Shown: in pieces, positions 9,916-21,511 of the stretch | How the letters are laid out: each line of letters begins with the position of its first letter | Position numbering within the stretch: the first letter of the stretch is position 1 | Assembly (NCBI GenBank): GCA_020809705.1 | Contig: CP085827.1 | Location: 2,790,001-2,854,000 of the forward strand | Source of the DNA: Calonectria ilicicola | Taxonomy: Eukaryota; Ascomycota; Sordariomycetes; Hypocreales; Nectriaceae | DNA: 64,000 bases | Direction of reading: 5' to 3' | Made by a program: the position numbers and the translations under genes | The notes under the pieces: generated by a model | Database searches by the model: none | The model's input: only the letters and a program-made list of their open reading frames with translations | What the model was told of the DNA's origin: nothing

Positions 9916-11019
9916 TTTTTGCAAATGAAGAGGAAGATCAAAGGGTGGGTTTGGTAGTGAGGTTTGGTTGGCTGGTAGTCGGAATGGTGGAGGTGTGAGT
10001 GTTGTCGGCCTATGTTTATGGCTGCCACTTTGGACGAATAGCAAAGTCAAGAATAATGTTTGATGAGATGATCAAGAAGCGCGTATACTGGTGGTAAGCT
10101 GACTGCTTCTTGAGAAGAAATAGTTTTGTGCATTCGAGGGCAATATCGTCTCAGCTAACGCAGCTCACGGCCGCATTTCGCCAAGAAAGCCGAAATGCGG
10201 CTTTGGCTCGGTCGGAATCGACGATACGCAAAACCCACACAGTACCCGCACCATCATGATGATCGGCGTCTGGGGCTTGCTTCAATTAGAGTTACTACTC
10301 AGCCTTGTGGGAAGATTAAATGCGTCAATAATGGACAGTTGCGATTTCTCAGACTGAAAACGAGAGCAGAACTGAGCTAGTTATTCTTTACACACAACCC
10401 GCGTGGTCTGGCAGCTCTATTATCTTGGTCGAACAGGCATCTTGAGCCGATTTTCGCTCTGCAAGCTGATTGGCTCACCTGGTCATCCATGGCCCCTCTC
10501 CAGGATGTTGAATGCGTAGAATGCCCTCCACAACTTCGTGTTGAATACGTAAACTAGTGAGGCTGGGGCTGCATATGCTTAATTTTTTCATTGCCGAAGA
10601 CGCTGCCTTGAGGCAGATCTACATGGAGCTGGATGACGATAGGGCTGCTTCATGTCAGAGCGAAATGCGCTCCATGGAGCGAAGCTCGCTCTGCACCCTC
10701 ATTGGACCAATGCCCTGTCAGACCAAGAATAGCATGTCACTGCCCACCTCCGCCCCAAACACTTGCAGCTTGGCTCATTAGTGGGTGACGAAGCTATCGC
10801 AGGACCCTATTGAAGGAGGTGATACTTGTACTACAGCTTCTAAGCTTTATATTGACCACATTGTCCACGCAATGATGGCGATTTTAGATTCCTATACCCT
10901 TCAATCACAATTCAATTGTTTTTTGACTTCAAGCTAGCCCCAAGCGAAAATCTTTGCCGCACGATACTACCTTGGGTCATTTCCTTTCATTAGTCGACCC
11001 CCTGTCCCGCTTAACAAAC
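9916..11019. other. Divergent intergenic/promoter region
   Basis: Separates the AtuA-like gene (minus) from the MFS transporter (plus). It contains a perfect inverted repeat at 10170-10201. Open frames near 10195-10380 and 10557-10781 show no recognisable protein features. Confidence 0.5.
10170..10201. promoter_or_regulatory. Perfect 11-bp inverted repeat, candidate operator or hairpin
   Basis: Arms GCCGCATTTCG (10170-10180) and CGAAATGCGGC (10191-10201) are exact reverse complements with a 10-nt spacer, overlapping a CGGCCG palindrome at the left end. It lies about 255-290 bp upstream of the AtuA-like start and about 820 bp upstream of the MFS start. The CGG half-sites fit a Zn2Cys6 target, but binding is inference. 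Confidence 0.4.
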
Positions 11020-12666
11020 ATGGGCTTCCTCTCCAATCATAGCTCGGCAAGTGTTGAGCGGGCCGATCCCGAATACATTGAATTAGGAGGCACGCGTGCC
11101 TCTTCTTTTTCCATCGAACGAAGACCTTCTTCTCCCGAACCCCTCCAGGACGTGAATAGCAACACGCCCATGACAGGACACGAGGAAACCGCGCTTCTCC
11201 TGGGGCAGGCTATCCGCCAATACCCCAAGATAGTCGCCTATTCCTTGGGCCTCACTATCGTCGTGGTGGGGTGGGGTTATGACTCTGTCGTTATCGGCTC
11301 CATCAATGGCGTCGAATCGTTCCAAGAAGACTACGGCGAGCGGTACAAGGGCAAGTTGATTATTCCATCACTATGGTTGTCGCTGTGGCTTGCCGCGACT
11401 CCGCTCGGAATGGCGCTAGGGTCTCTCTTTGGCGGCTGGTTTCAAGATCGTGTCGGTCGCAGAATGAGTCTCTTGGTCGGAAGTATCATCTCTGCTCTCA
11501 GCGCCGTCCTCATATTTCTCTCCTACCTCCCACCCGCCATCGAATCGAGAAGAGCCTTGTTCTTTGTCGGAAAGGTAATTCAGGGCTTCTCTGTTGGCAT
11601 TCTCAAGATAACCGCCATGACTTACATGTCAGAGACGGCACCTGTTGCCCTGAGAGGTTCCGTTTTAGCATTGGTCCCAACCGGAAACCTAGTGGGACAA
11701 CTCATCGGATCAATTGTTGTCTTCTTGGTCAACGATGTCAAAGGAAACGCCGGCTACCTTGGAGCCTTTGGATCTCAATTCATCTTCGCTCTGGCCCCTT
11801 TTATACTGTCAATTCTGATGCCAGAAAGCCCCGCATATCTCGAAGAGAAAGGTGACGGGGGACAGGCGATAAAGGCTGCCAAGAGGCTTTATGCACCCCG
11901 GGCCAATCACCTTGAGGCATTGGCAAAGATTCGGGAAAGCATTGCCGAGGAAAAAGCCATTGTCGCATCTGCGACTTACAAAGCTTGCCTCAGCGGCACG
12001 AATCGACGACGAACATGGATCGTTGTCATGGCCAACCTCTTCCCAGCCATGTTTGGCTTGGATCTTATCGCAAAGTCTAGCTATTTCCTTCAAACAATTG
12101 GCATGGCATCCCGTACAAGTCTCATCATCTTGATTGGTGGCATCATAGCTGGTATTGCAGCCAACGGTGTTGGTATTTGGGTCATGTCGCGTGCTGGAAG
12201 ACGACCCTCGACTCTCATCTCCCTTATCATATCAACCATCTTGTGGACAGGAATTGGTATCTCTGGCTTCTTTAAGGGAGTGGGGGTGGCTTATTTTACA
12301 GCTGGCGCCATGATCGCCATCATCATGGTGTGTGGAATGGGTTGCTGGCCGGCAGGCTACGCAATCATGGGCGAGACCAGCTCTCTTAGACTGCGAGCAA
12401 AGACCCAAGCGATTGGAGGAGTGGCCCAGCAGGGATCCTCTGTAGTAACTGGGTTTGTTCTTCCATATATATTCAATCCAGATGCAGGTAACCTCGGAGC
12501 AAAGACTGGTTGGGTATATGTTGGGACTTGTGTGATTGCAGTCCTACTTTGCTGGTTCCAACTACCAGAGATGAAAGGAAGAACGGTGGCAGAGATTGAT
12601 GAGATGTTTAAACTTGAGCTCCCAGTTCGAAGGTTTAAGAACTGGAAAAATGAGGAAAGCGAATGA
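11020..12666 (+). CDS. MFS sugar-porter family transporter
   Basis: Intronless, 548 residues from the ATG at 11020 (the frame stays open upstream to a TTG at 10954). A hydrophilic N-terminus of about 65 residues precedes twelve predicted membrane segments. Sugar-porter signatures are clear: GYDSVVIGSINGV in helix 1, GGWFQDRVGRR in the loop between helices 2 and 3, PESPAYL after helix 6, MSRAGRRPSTL in the loop between helices 8 and 9, and LPEMKGRTVAEIDEMF after helix 12. GKVIQGFSVGILKITAMTYMSETAP matches helix 4-5 of this family. It should be a plasma-membrane proton symporter for a sugar or related polyol; specificity cannot be read. It is divergent from the AtuA-like gene with a shared 1.1-kb promoter, so the pair could serve one catabolic route. 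Confidence 0.88.
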   Translation: MGFLSNHSSASVERADPEYIELGGTRASSFSIERRPSSPEPLQDVNSNTPMTGHEETALLLGQAIRQYPKIVAYSLGLTIVVVGWGYDSVVIGSINGVESFQEDYGERYKGKLIIPSLWLSLWLAATPLGMALGSLFGGWFQDRVGRRMSLLVGSIISALSAVLIFLSYLPPAIESRRALFFVGKVIQGFSVGILKITAMTYMSETAPVALRGSVLALVPTGNLVGQLIGSIVVFLVNDVKGNAGYLGAFGSQFIFALAPFILSILMPESPAYLEEKGDGGQAIKAAKRLYAPRANHLEALAKIRESIAEEKAIVASATYKACLSGTNRRRTWIVVMANLFPAMFGLDLIAKSSYFLQTIGMASRTSLIILIGGIIAGIAANGVGIWVMSRAGRRPSTLISLIISTILWTGIGISGFFKGVGVAYFTAGAMIAIIMVCGMGCWPAGYAIMGETSSLRLRAKTQAIGGVAQQGSSVVTGFVLPYIFNPDAGNLGAKTGWVYVGTCVIAVLLCWFQLPEMKGRTVAEIDEMFKLELPVRRFKNWKNEESE

Positions 12667-13297
12667 ATTCGGAGACAGGACCTTCGGTTAACCAGATTCG
12701 GAGCAAGGGAGGAACATGTGGAGTTGATCATTTGTATACTATTTGAACGAAATGCTACTAGCTAGGATACCCATCATATTATTTGCTGACTGGCGAGGAA
12801 ATATCGGACAAGGGATTTGGGCTTCATTTAGTCAGCTGGATGTTACCGAATTTGAATTATTTCATATGCAAGTATTTCTAGATCCACTGCCCTGCCGCCG
12901 ACGTAGCTGTCTTTTGATGATTCATGTGTGAAGTCAGAGGCTTTTGGACAATTCCATTCTTAGGATTTATGAGGTGGTGATTGATTTTGCTGATTATTTA
13001 GGAAATCTTGAGGGGTTCATAGTGGCGTCATGAACTTAGTCCCCGCCCCTCGCCACTTTTCTATTTGCCCCCGCGCCATCTCAAAGCCATCGCTTGACAT
13101 CCAATCTGCATTGGGAATAGTTAGGGTAGAACCTTACTGAGTGAGGTAAGCATATTCTTTTCCGATCCTGATGCCATGGTGCAATGAGGGGAATATTTTT
13201 CTTCCTTCTACATCCTAGACGTTCACATGCTTTACAGCGAGGATCGGATTCCATATAACACCCAAGAGGCACTCGACTCTTCGTCATATTGGATGAA
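12667..13297. other. Intergenic region
   Basis: 3' region of the transporter and promoter of the bHLH gene. No open frame with recognisable features. Confidence 0.5.
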
Positions 13298-14132
13298 ATG
13301 GCTGAAAATTATAGATTAAGTCAGAGTGAGGCTTCCAGGGTGCCTCGGCAACGACCTTCGCCACCCGATGTCGCAGCCCGCAATCTTGCCATTGAAAGGA
13401 AGCGTCGAGGGGCTCTCAACGACAACTTTCTGGTAAGTCTTTGATGTATACGATACTAAAATTCTTCAAAAACTTTTGTTGTCTAATAAAGCTTCATGGG
13501 TAAAGGAATTGGCGCGTTTGGTACCGGCTTTGGCTCCCACACGGCGGCTTTCAAAAGTGCTCATCCTCAACTCGAGCATTCGCCATTTTCAGCAGCAACG
13601 CGACATGTGCATCTCCGCCGCCCAGGATATGCAAGATCTAGTAATGGAAAACAGACAGCTGATATCAGAGCTCAACGCCCTGCGATCGCAGATTTGGGGA
13701 CCAGACATATCGGCTTGCGAACCCAAACCAGTCACAGAGGCAATGGCTCAGTTGATGAGTGTCCAGGATGAGGTCTATGGGGAATTTCAGTCAGGATTCG
13801 GATATAATTGGGCTTGCAATTCAGCCGAATCCCAGTCCTCGGAGACTCCAGTAGTTTCCCCCGAAGACGAGGAATCGGGACCGCCACAGAATGATGTCCT
13901 TCAAACACAGGAGATGCCGCATCACATTCAAGCGCCAGTCCACCACGAGCCGGCAACTTTGTATAACGAAAATACTGGCCTATTAATAGCTTCGGAACCG
14001 CAGAAACCTAGTTTGTGGGCCTTTGATCCATCACAGGCCCCTCAGATGAACCCCATGCTTTCATCATACTCGGCACAGTTTACATCTGTTGATCCAACAC
14101 CTGAGAACTATTCGCCGGCAGAAATGCCATAA
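13298..14132 (+). CDS. bHLH transcription factor
   Basis: Two exons (13298-13432 and 13506-14132) around a 73-nt intron give 253 residues. The intron (GTAAGT...TAAAG) falls inside the bHLH domain. Using the earlier AG at 13490-13491 would run into a stop, so the acceptor at 13505 is favoured. Basic region and helix 1 read RNLAIERKRRGALNDNF; the loop is VPALAPTR and helix 2 is RRLSKVLILNSSIRHFQQQR. A leucine-spaced helix (MQDLVMENRQLISELNALRSQ) follows and may extend dimerisation like a zipper. The C-terminal half is acidic and Gln/Pro-rich, probably disordered. The basic-region Glu predicts E-box (CANNTG) recognition. The gene sits just before the RIPed transposon block, the last intact gene for 20 kb. 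Targets unknown; neighbouring transporter and AtuA-like gene are candidates only. Confidence 0.83.
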
Positions 14133-14443
14133 TACTCGGAGACGAAACTCAAGCACACCAAAATCTATTTCCGTTTCCAGAGCTAAGTTCCTGCCGCTTT
14201 AAGCTAAGTTAGTGCTAAGCTCGGGCTGAGGAGGCCTGAGTTGAGGTTGGGGTGGGCTAAGCTTGGGCTGAGCTTGGGCTGAGCTTGGGCTAAGGTGCTT
14301 GCATAAGCCTACTTTTAGGATCATATCCTTCTGTAAGGCCCTAGATCTAGGATAATGCTCTATTTTTGGCTCTAATTAGATTTGCCTGCATTAGGAATCT
14401 AGGCCTTTTAAATCTAAATTTATAAGATTTAGGCAATATAATC
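14133..14443. repeat. 3' flank with short GAGCTTGGGCT tandem repeat
   Basis: Between about 14255 and 14300 the 12-bp unit GGGCTGAGCTTG is repeated about three times, followed by progressively AT-rich sequence up to the transposon boundary. The five bases TAATC at 14439-14443 are the left target duplication of the adjacent retroelement. Confidence 0.5.
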
Positions 14444-14658
14444 TGTAAAGATGTGGGACCAAGAGGACCAATCAAGCACGCATACTGAATGTGTACTAGC
14501 ATAAGATGTTATAAGGTAAGGATACTTATAATAATATTATATAGTAAATATAAATAAATAGTTTTATAATTTATTAAATTAAAGTTTTAATAATAAAAAT
14601 AAAGATTTATTATAATTTTATTTATATTTTATTTTAATTATAAATTTAATTTATTATA
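14444..14658 (+). repeat. 5' LTR of copy A
   Basis: Begins TGTAAAGATGTGGGACCAAG. The right end is strongly RIPed and matches the intact 3' LTR end only after C-to-T and G-to-A changes. Confidence 0.8.
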
Positions 14659-17600
14659 ATTTTTTAAATTTTTTTTAAAAAATTAATATATTATATAATA
14701 AATAAAATTATTAAAAATTTAAAAAGAATTAATATTATATTATTATTTTTTAAATTAATAAAAATTTATTATAATAAATAAAAATTATAAATATAAATTA
14801 TATATAATTAAAAATATAAATAAAAATTTTAAAAAAAATTTATTTAAAAAAATAAAATTTTAAAAAATTTAAATATATTTTTTATTTTAATTTTTAAAAA
14901 TATTTTAATTATAAAATTAAAAAAATAAATTTTTTAAAATTTAAAAAATATTAAAAAATAAATATTATTATTATTTATAATATAAATTTTATATAATATA
15001 AAAAAATTATAATATTTATAAAAGATTTTATAATTATAATAATTTAATAATAAAAATAATTTTAAATATAATAATAATAATTTTAAATTTAATAATAATA
15101 ATTTTAAATAAATATATTATATTAATTAATTATATAATTTAATATAAATTTAAAAAAGAATTATAAAAAATCTTTATTATATAATTATAAAAGATTTAAT
15201 AAAGATATATTAAGTATTTAAATTAATAATTAGATTTATATTATTAAAATTAATAATAATTTATAATTAAATAATTTTATTATATAATATATAAAGTAAA
15301 TTATAATTAAGTTTTTATATTTTTTATAAATATAATAATATAATTATATTAAAAAATTTATTAATTAAAATCTTTTATAAGAAAATTTTTTTATTTTTAT
15401 ATATAAAATATATATTAATTTAGATTTATATAAATATTAGCTTTATAATAAATTATTATTTTTAAAATAAAAGAAAAATTATATATTATAATAATATTTT
15501 ATTATATAAATAATCTTATATATTATATTAAATATTAAAGATTTAAAGAATAATATTATTTTAATTTATTAATATTATTTTAAATTATAATTTAAATTAA
15601 AAGTAAAAATATTAAAATAAAAAATAAAATTTAAAAAATTTTATAAAATAATTAATAAAATTAAATAATTTTAAATTTATTTTTATTAAAATAATTAAAA
15701 AATATAAAAAAATAATAATATTAAAAAATTACTTTTTAATTAATAAGAAAATTTTTAAAAATAATATTTTAATAATTATAAAAATTAAAGTAAAAATTAA
15801 AATAAAAATAAAAGTTAAAAAAGTATATTTAAATTAATCTTTTTAAAAAATAATATTAAATTTATTTTTTTTATTATTTTTAATAATATAAAGAAGATTA
15901 TTAATTTTAATTATATTTAATTTTTAATTTATTATATTTATAATAAAGAAGATTATATTTCTTTATATTATTTATTATAATAAAAAAATAATATACTTTT
16001 TAAAATTATTAAAATTTAAATTATTAATAATAATTTTATTAAAATAGATTTATTAGAAAATAAGTAAATATAAATTTAATATATAAAATTATTATATATA
16101 AAAAACTTTTACTTTTAGAATAGATTATTTAAGGAAAAATATTAATATTTAATACTTATAAGGAAGAAGAAATTTAAGTAAATATAAATATTTATATATA
16201 AGTAGACTTTATTAGCTAATAATTAGTATAAAGATTAGGTTTAAAGTTAGCCCTAGATATAATTATATTTATATTAAAAAGTTATAATAGAACTATATTA
16301 ATCTTATATAAGGTATATTAATTAATTTTATTTTTAATTAATTATTAAGGAATATTTTAAAAGATTTAAAAAATATTTATTAAAATATAATATTTAAAAA
16401 TATTAATAATTTACTTTTTTTAAATAGTTCTATAAGTAAAAAAGATATTATAATTAATATATATAATTATTATTAAATATATAAACCTATTTCTCTTATA
16501 AAATTTAAGAATATTATAAAAGAATTAATAAAGAATAATAAAAAAGTTTATATACTTTATACTACTAGTATATAATTATTAAAAAAAAGCTAGTTAAAGT
16601 TTTAAAAGATAAAATTATTAATAATAATATTAATATATTATTTTTAAAATTATAATTAAAATAATATATATTTAATAAAATAAAGATAATAAAACTATTA
16701 TTTATTAAAAGTATAAAGCATTTTATTAATATTATAAAAAATAAAAAATCTTTATATAGTTTATTATATTTACTAAATATTAAATAATATTATATATTAT
16801 AGATATATATAATAAATAATATTACTAATAGTAGAATATAATTATTAATTAATATTATTAATATATTAATATTATTTATATTAAAGAAAGATAATATTAT
16901 ATATTTATATATAAATTATAAAAATCTTAATATAATTATTATTAAAAATTAATATTTATTTTTATTTATTAATAATCTTTTAAATAGATTAATAGAAGTA
17001 AAATAGATTATTAAGATTAATATTTATAATATATATTATTATATTAAAATTAAAAAGAGTAATAAATAGAAAATTACTTTTAAAATTTAATATAATTACT
17101 TTAAGTATATAATTATATTATTTAAGTTAATTAATATTTTAATTATCTTTTAAGTATATATTTATTATATATTTATAAGATTTTTAAATATTTATTATAT
17201 TATATATTTAAATAATATTATTATTTATTTTAAAATAAAAGAATAATATATTAAGAATATTAAAAAGATCCTTAAATAATTATATAATTTTTAATTATAT
17301 ATTAAATTCTTTAAATATACCTTTTATTAATAAAAAATAGAATTTTTAAAATATATAATTATTTAAAAAATATTAAGATAAATCTTATATAAATCTAATC
17401 TATTATTAAATAAAAAAAAATAATTTTATATAAAAATATATAAATATTTCTTAACTTTTATAACTTTTATTAAAAATTTATCTTTAAATATTTTAAAATA
17501 ATAAAATCTTTAATAAAGCTATTTAAAGAAAATAAAAATAATTATAAAACTAAAAATCTTACTTAAACTAAAATTAAAAAAGATATATTCTAGGAATTAA

Positions 17601-20010
17601 AAATAATCTTCTATTTAATAATCATCTTATAATATTAAGATCTAATTTTAAAAGCTTATATTAAGATAGATATATTTATTAAAGCTATCTTAGGGATCTT
17701 ATTATAATTTATAAAAAATTAATAATATTTAATAGTTTATTAGTTAAAAAAGCTTTTTAATATTAAATAATATTAAGAAATTAAATAATAAAAGTTATTT
17801 ATAATTATTAAGAGTTTAAAGTATTAAAGTTATTATTTATTAGAATTATTAAAGAAGTTTATAATATTAATAGATTATTTTGCTTTTAAAGGTATTATTA
17901 AAGCTTTAATAAAGGATTTTAAAGGGAGATTTATAAGATAGATTTATAGGTTATTTTTATTTAATTTTAATTTTAAATATAGGCTAAGGAAGTTTAATTT
18001 AGTAAATAATTTATTAAGATAATTAAATTATATAAAAAAGGAAATTATATATAAAGATATATTTTTTATATTTATAAAAAAGCTTTAATTAGTAAAAGAA
18101 TTATTATTAAATATATAATATATAATTATTAATATAAAAAATAAAATTAAGATTATTAATACTTATATATAAATTATTTATACTAATTTTAAAAGTAATA
18201 TATTTATATATTAGATAATAAATAAAGATTTTTTATCTTTAAATTAAAAATAAGCTATTAGATTATTAGATTAATAGAATATAATTATAATCTTTTTAAT
18301 TATATAATAATAAAGGGCTAGTAATATTACTATAAAGAAGAGTATTTAATAAAAAAAGTTATATACTTTAATTATAAAGATCTATTAAAAATTAAAATAA
18401 TTAATTTAAAATAACTTATTTTATATTTTATTATAAAAAAGCTTATAAAAAGTAAAATAATATTTTTTATTTAATTATTTATATAATTAGAAGAATTAAT
18501 TTAAAAATTATAAATTAAAGATTCTTTTTATTAAAAATAGATATAAAAGGTTAAATAAGGTGCTAGAGATATAGAGGTATATTATTTAAATAAAAATAGT
18601 ATATTCTTTTATAAGGGAAGGCTAATTATTTTAATATAATATATACTAAGGATTAAAATACTTTATAGATATTATAATAATCTAAGAGTAAGATATATAG
18701 GAATTATTAAAATAATTAAATTTATTAAAAGAAAATTCTATTAGAAAGGAATTATAAAGAATATATATAATTATATTTTAAAATACTAGGTATATTAGGG
18801 TATATAAACCTTATATTATAAACTATATAGGAAGCTATAATCTTTATTACTATTAATATACTTTTTTTAAGAAATTAATATAGATTTTATTATAAGATTA
18901 TTTTAAAATATCTATAATAATAGAGAAGAATATAATATTATTCTTATAATTATTTATTATATAATAAAATTTATTATATTTATATTTATAAAGAAAATAC
19001 TTATTATTATTTAAATAATATAAATATTATATAAATATATAAAATATTAATATAAAATATTAAAAAATATTATAAATAATTAAGATAAATTATTTATAAA
19101 TTAGTTTTAAGAAAAATTAATAAAAAAATAAGTAATAATTAGATAATTATTCACTATCTACTATCCTTAGATTAATAAATAAATTAAATAAATATATTAA
19201 ACTTTAAAAAAAATACTTAAGATTATTTATAAAAGAAATTTTAAAAAGATAGATAATATAATTTCTTAAAAGTAAGTTTATTTATAATAATAATTAATAT
19301 AATATTATTAAAGTATTATTAATATAAATATTATATAATTATTATTTTAAAATAATTAAGTATATTTTAAAGTATTTAAAAACTTATATATAAAATATAT
19401 AAAAGTATATTAAAGCTTTAAGCTCTATATATATTTAAGCTTAATAATATTAATAGAAAACTATAAAAATATAAATTAAGTATTATAATAAAAGATATAT
19501 TATTTTAAAATATAAAAAAGAATAGATTGTTAGTTTATTTATAAGGAACTTTAGGTTTAAATATAAGAAGCTTATATTTAAGTTTATTAAAATTATTATT
19601 ATTAAAAGAATAAAATAATAAGTTTATAAGGTATATTTATTTAAATAATATTAATAAATATATAATATTTTCTTAGTTTTTTATTTAAATTTTAAAAAGG
19701 TATTAAAAGTAATATTACTATCTATCTACTAAAGTTAATTAAAAAAAGAATAAATAAAAAATTAAAAAGATTATTATATATAAAAATAATAATAATAAGA
19801 TATTATATTAAATTAAGTAAATTAAGTAGCTTATAAAGTATAATATATAAAAACTTAAAGCTTATTTTAAAAATATAATAATTTTAATATATAAATATTA
19901 TAAGTAGATTAAAAGGATATATAGAAATAAAATAATAAAATATAAAGGTAATATTACTTCTATTAGATCTTTTTAAAATTTAAAAATAAATCTTTAAAAA
20001 AGAAGATAAT

Positions 20011-20225
20011 TATAAAAATATAAAATTAAAAGAATTAATTAAATATATATACTAAATATATACTAATATAAAATACTATAAAATAAAAATACCTATAACA
20101 ATATTATATAATAAGCATAAATAAATAGTTCTATAATTTATTAAATTAAAGTCTTAGTAATAAAAATAAAGGTCTATTACAGTCCTATTTGTACTTCACC
20201 CCAGTTATAAATCCAGTTCGTTACA
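20011..20225 (+). repeat. 3' LTR of copy A
   Basis: The left half is RIPed while the right end (CCAGTTCGTTACA) is almost unmutated, showing uneven RIP along one LTR. Confidence 0.8.
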
Positions 20226-20230
20226 TAATC

Positions 20231-21176
20231 CTACTTGCTGTTAGATTTAATCTTAGCCTTTAAGGTATTTAATAATTTTTTTATTAATATGGTTAGTTGG
20301 TTAGGGCTAGATTGTATGAATGAGGCTATAGGTTTCAGCTAATCTTCAAATATTTTATTTAATACTTGTTGCTATGTGGTAAATGCTCCTTATATACCTT
20401 AAGATACTATTATAGAGGCTGTTGTACTGCCTCTAGTATCAAGCCATAGGATTATAATAAAAATTCTACAATTCATAGCTTATCCTATTCTTTAATAGAA
20501 TAATTAACACTACCTTATATTTTATATATCCTCTCTTATACCTTCTTCTTACCTAACTCCCATATAGGAAGAAGATAAGATCCTAGGGCTTATAACAGGG
20601 CCTAAGAATATAAATAAGAATGGCGTTCTTAGGTTTTAAGGCTAACTTGCTAAGTTGAGGAGGAGGCATCATTGCTCAACTACCTGTTAATAACTTAATC
20701 TTAGAGGCAGTTATATCAATAGCGGAATTGTATAATATTATTCCTTAAATAGGAATGTTATAGCAATCATAGCCACATCATAGCTATTCTAGGCTATAGA
20801 GATCAACTGAAAGGAAGGATATTGACTTAACTATACTTTAAAAAGTAAGCTTAATATTAAGGGTTTTAAGATAATTATGGAAAGAAAGTATAAAATAGAA
20901 GTATTAATAGTTAGTTAAGATGGTAGAGTTTATATTCTTATAAATGAGATTATAATAGGATCCTAGTAGCTAAGAAGAAGAGTAAGAAGTTTTTAAGTAA
21001 AGAATCTTTTTATTATATATTAATATTATTTATTATATATAAAAGCCTTATTATATTATATGGATGTAAGGTGTCTATCTTTAGTCTTAACTTAATTAAA
21101 AGTCCTATATAGTTAATAGAAGGACTATAGTGCTTTAGGCTTTTTAATTAATTATACTTAAAGCTCTTATAATAGT
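20231..21176. other. Moderately AT-rich spacer between retroelement copies
   Basis: About 0.95 kb, less AT-rich than the retroelements. It was contiguous with the 14.1-14.4 kb flank before copy A inserted. Stops in all frames. It may be an older degraded repeat, but no family is recognised. Confidence 0.4.
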
Positions 21177-21299
21177 TGTAAAGATATGGGACCAAGAGGA
21201 CCAATCAAGTATATATACTGAATATATATTAATATAAGATATTATAAGATAAGAATATTTATAATAATATTATATAATAAGTATAAGTAAATAGTTTTA

Positions 21300-21511
21300 T
21301 GTCACAGGCTGAAGCCTAGCAGAGGATTACAGCTATACTGTATCCACCTAGATTAAGCTTCATGATTATGTTGGTAGCGAGGGCACACCAAGGCATATAT
21401 AATCAGAAGAACACATTCTTCTAATCGTCTTCTTCTCCTTCCTCCTTAGCTTTAAATAGACCAATACAAAGCACCCTTTAGGTTGAATAAACCCAGGACC
21501 AGCCCTTCATA
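21300..21511 (+). repeat. 5' LTR of the nested Gypsy element
   Basis: 212 bp, beginning TGTCACAGGCTGAAGCC and containing a TATA-like TATATAATC and an AATAAA-like signal. Confidence 0.85.

Larger units (their letters stand above)
14444..20225 (+). mobile_element. Full-length RIP-destroyed Ty3/Gypsy LTR retrotransposon (copy A)
   Basis: LTRs of 215 bp occupy 14444-14658 and 20011-20225. They start TGTAAAG and end GTTACA, with a 5-bp TAATC target duplication on both sides (14439-14443 and 20226-20230). The interior is almost pure A/T. Residual reverse-transcriptase and integrase signals survive only as decayed echoes, aligned with the sister copy downstream, where YLDD reads YLNN and many codons are TAA/TAG. 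This C-to-T/G-to-A saturation is typical of RIP. No functional ORF remains. Length 5.78 kb is normal for Gypsy elements. Confidence 0.85.

Noticed and set aside
10195..10781. Two short open frames in the AtuA/MFS promoter
   Set aside because: No domain, signal peptide or splice-supported extension; likely chance frames.
10954..11019. Upstream start for the MFS transporter
   Set aside because: It begins at TTG, not ATG; the first ATG in frame is 11020.
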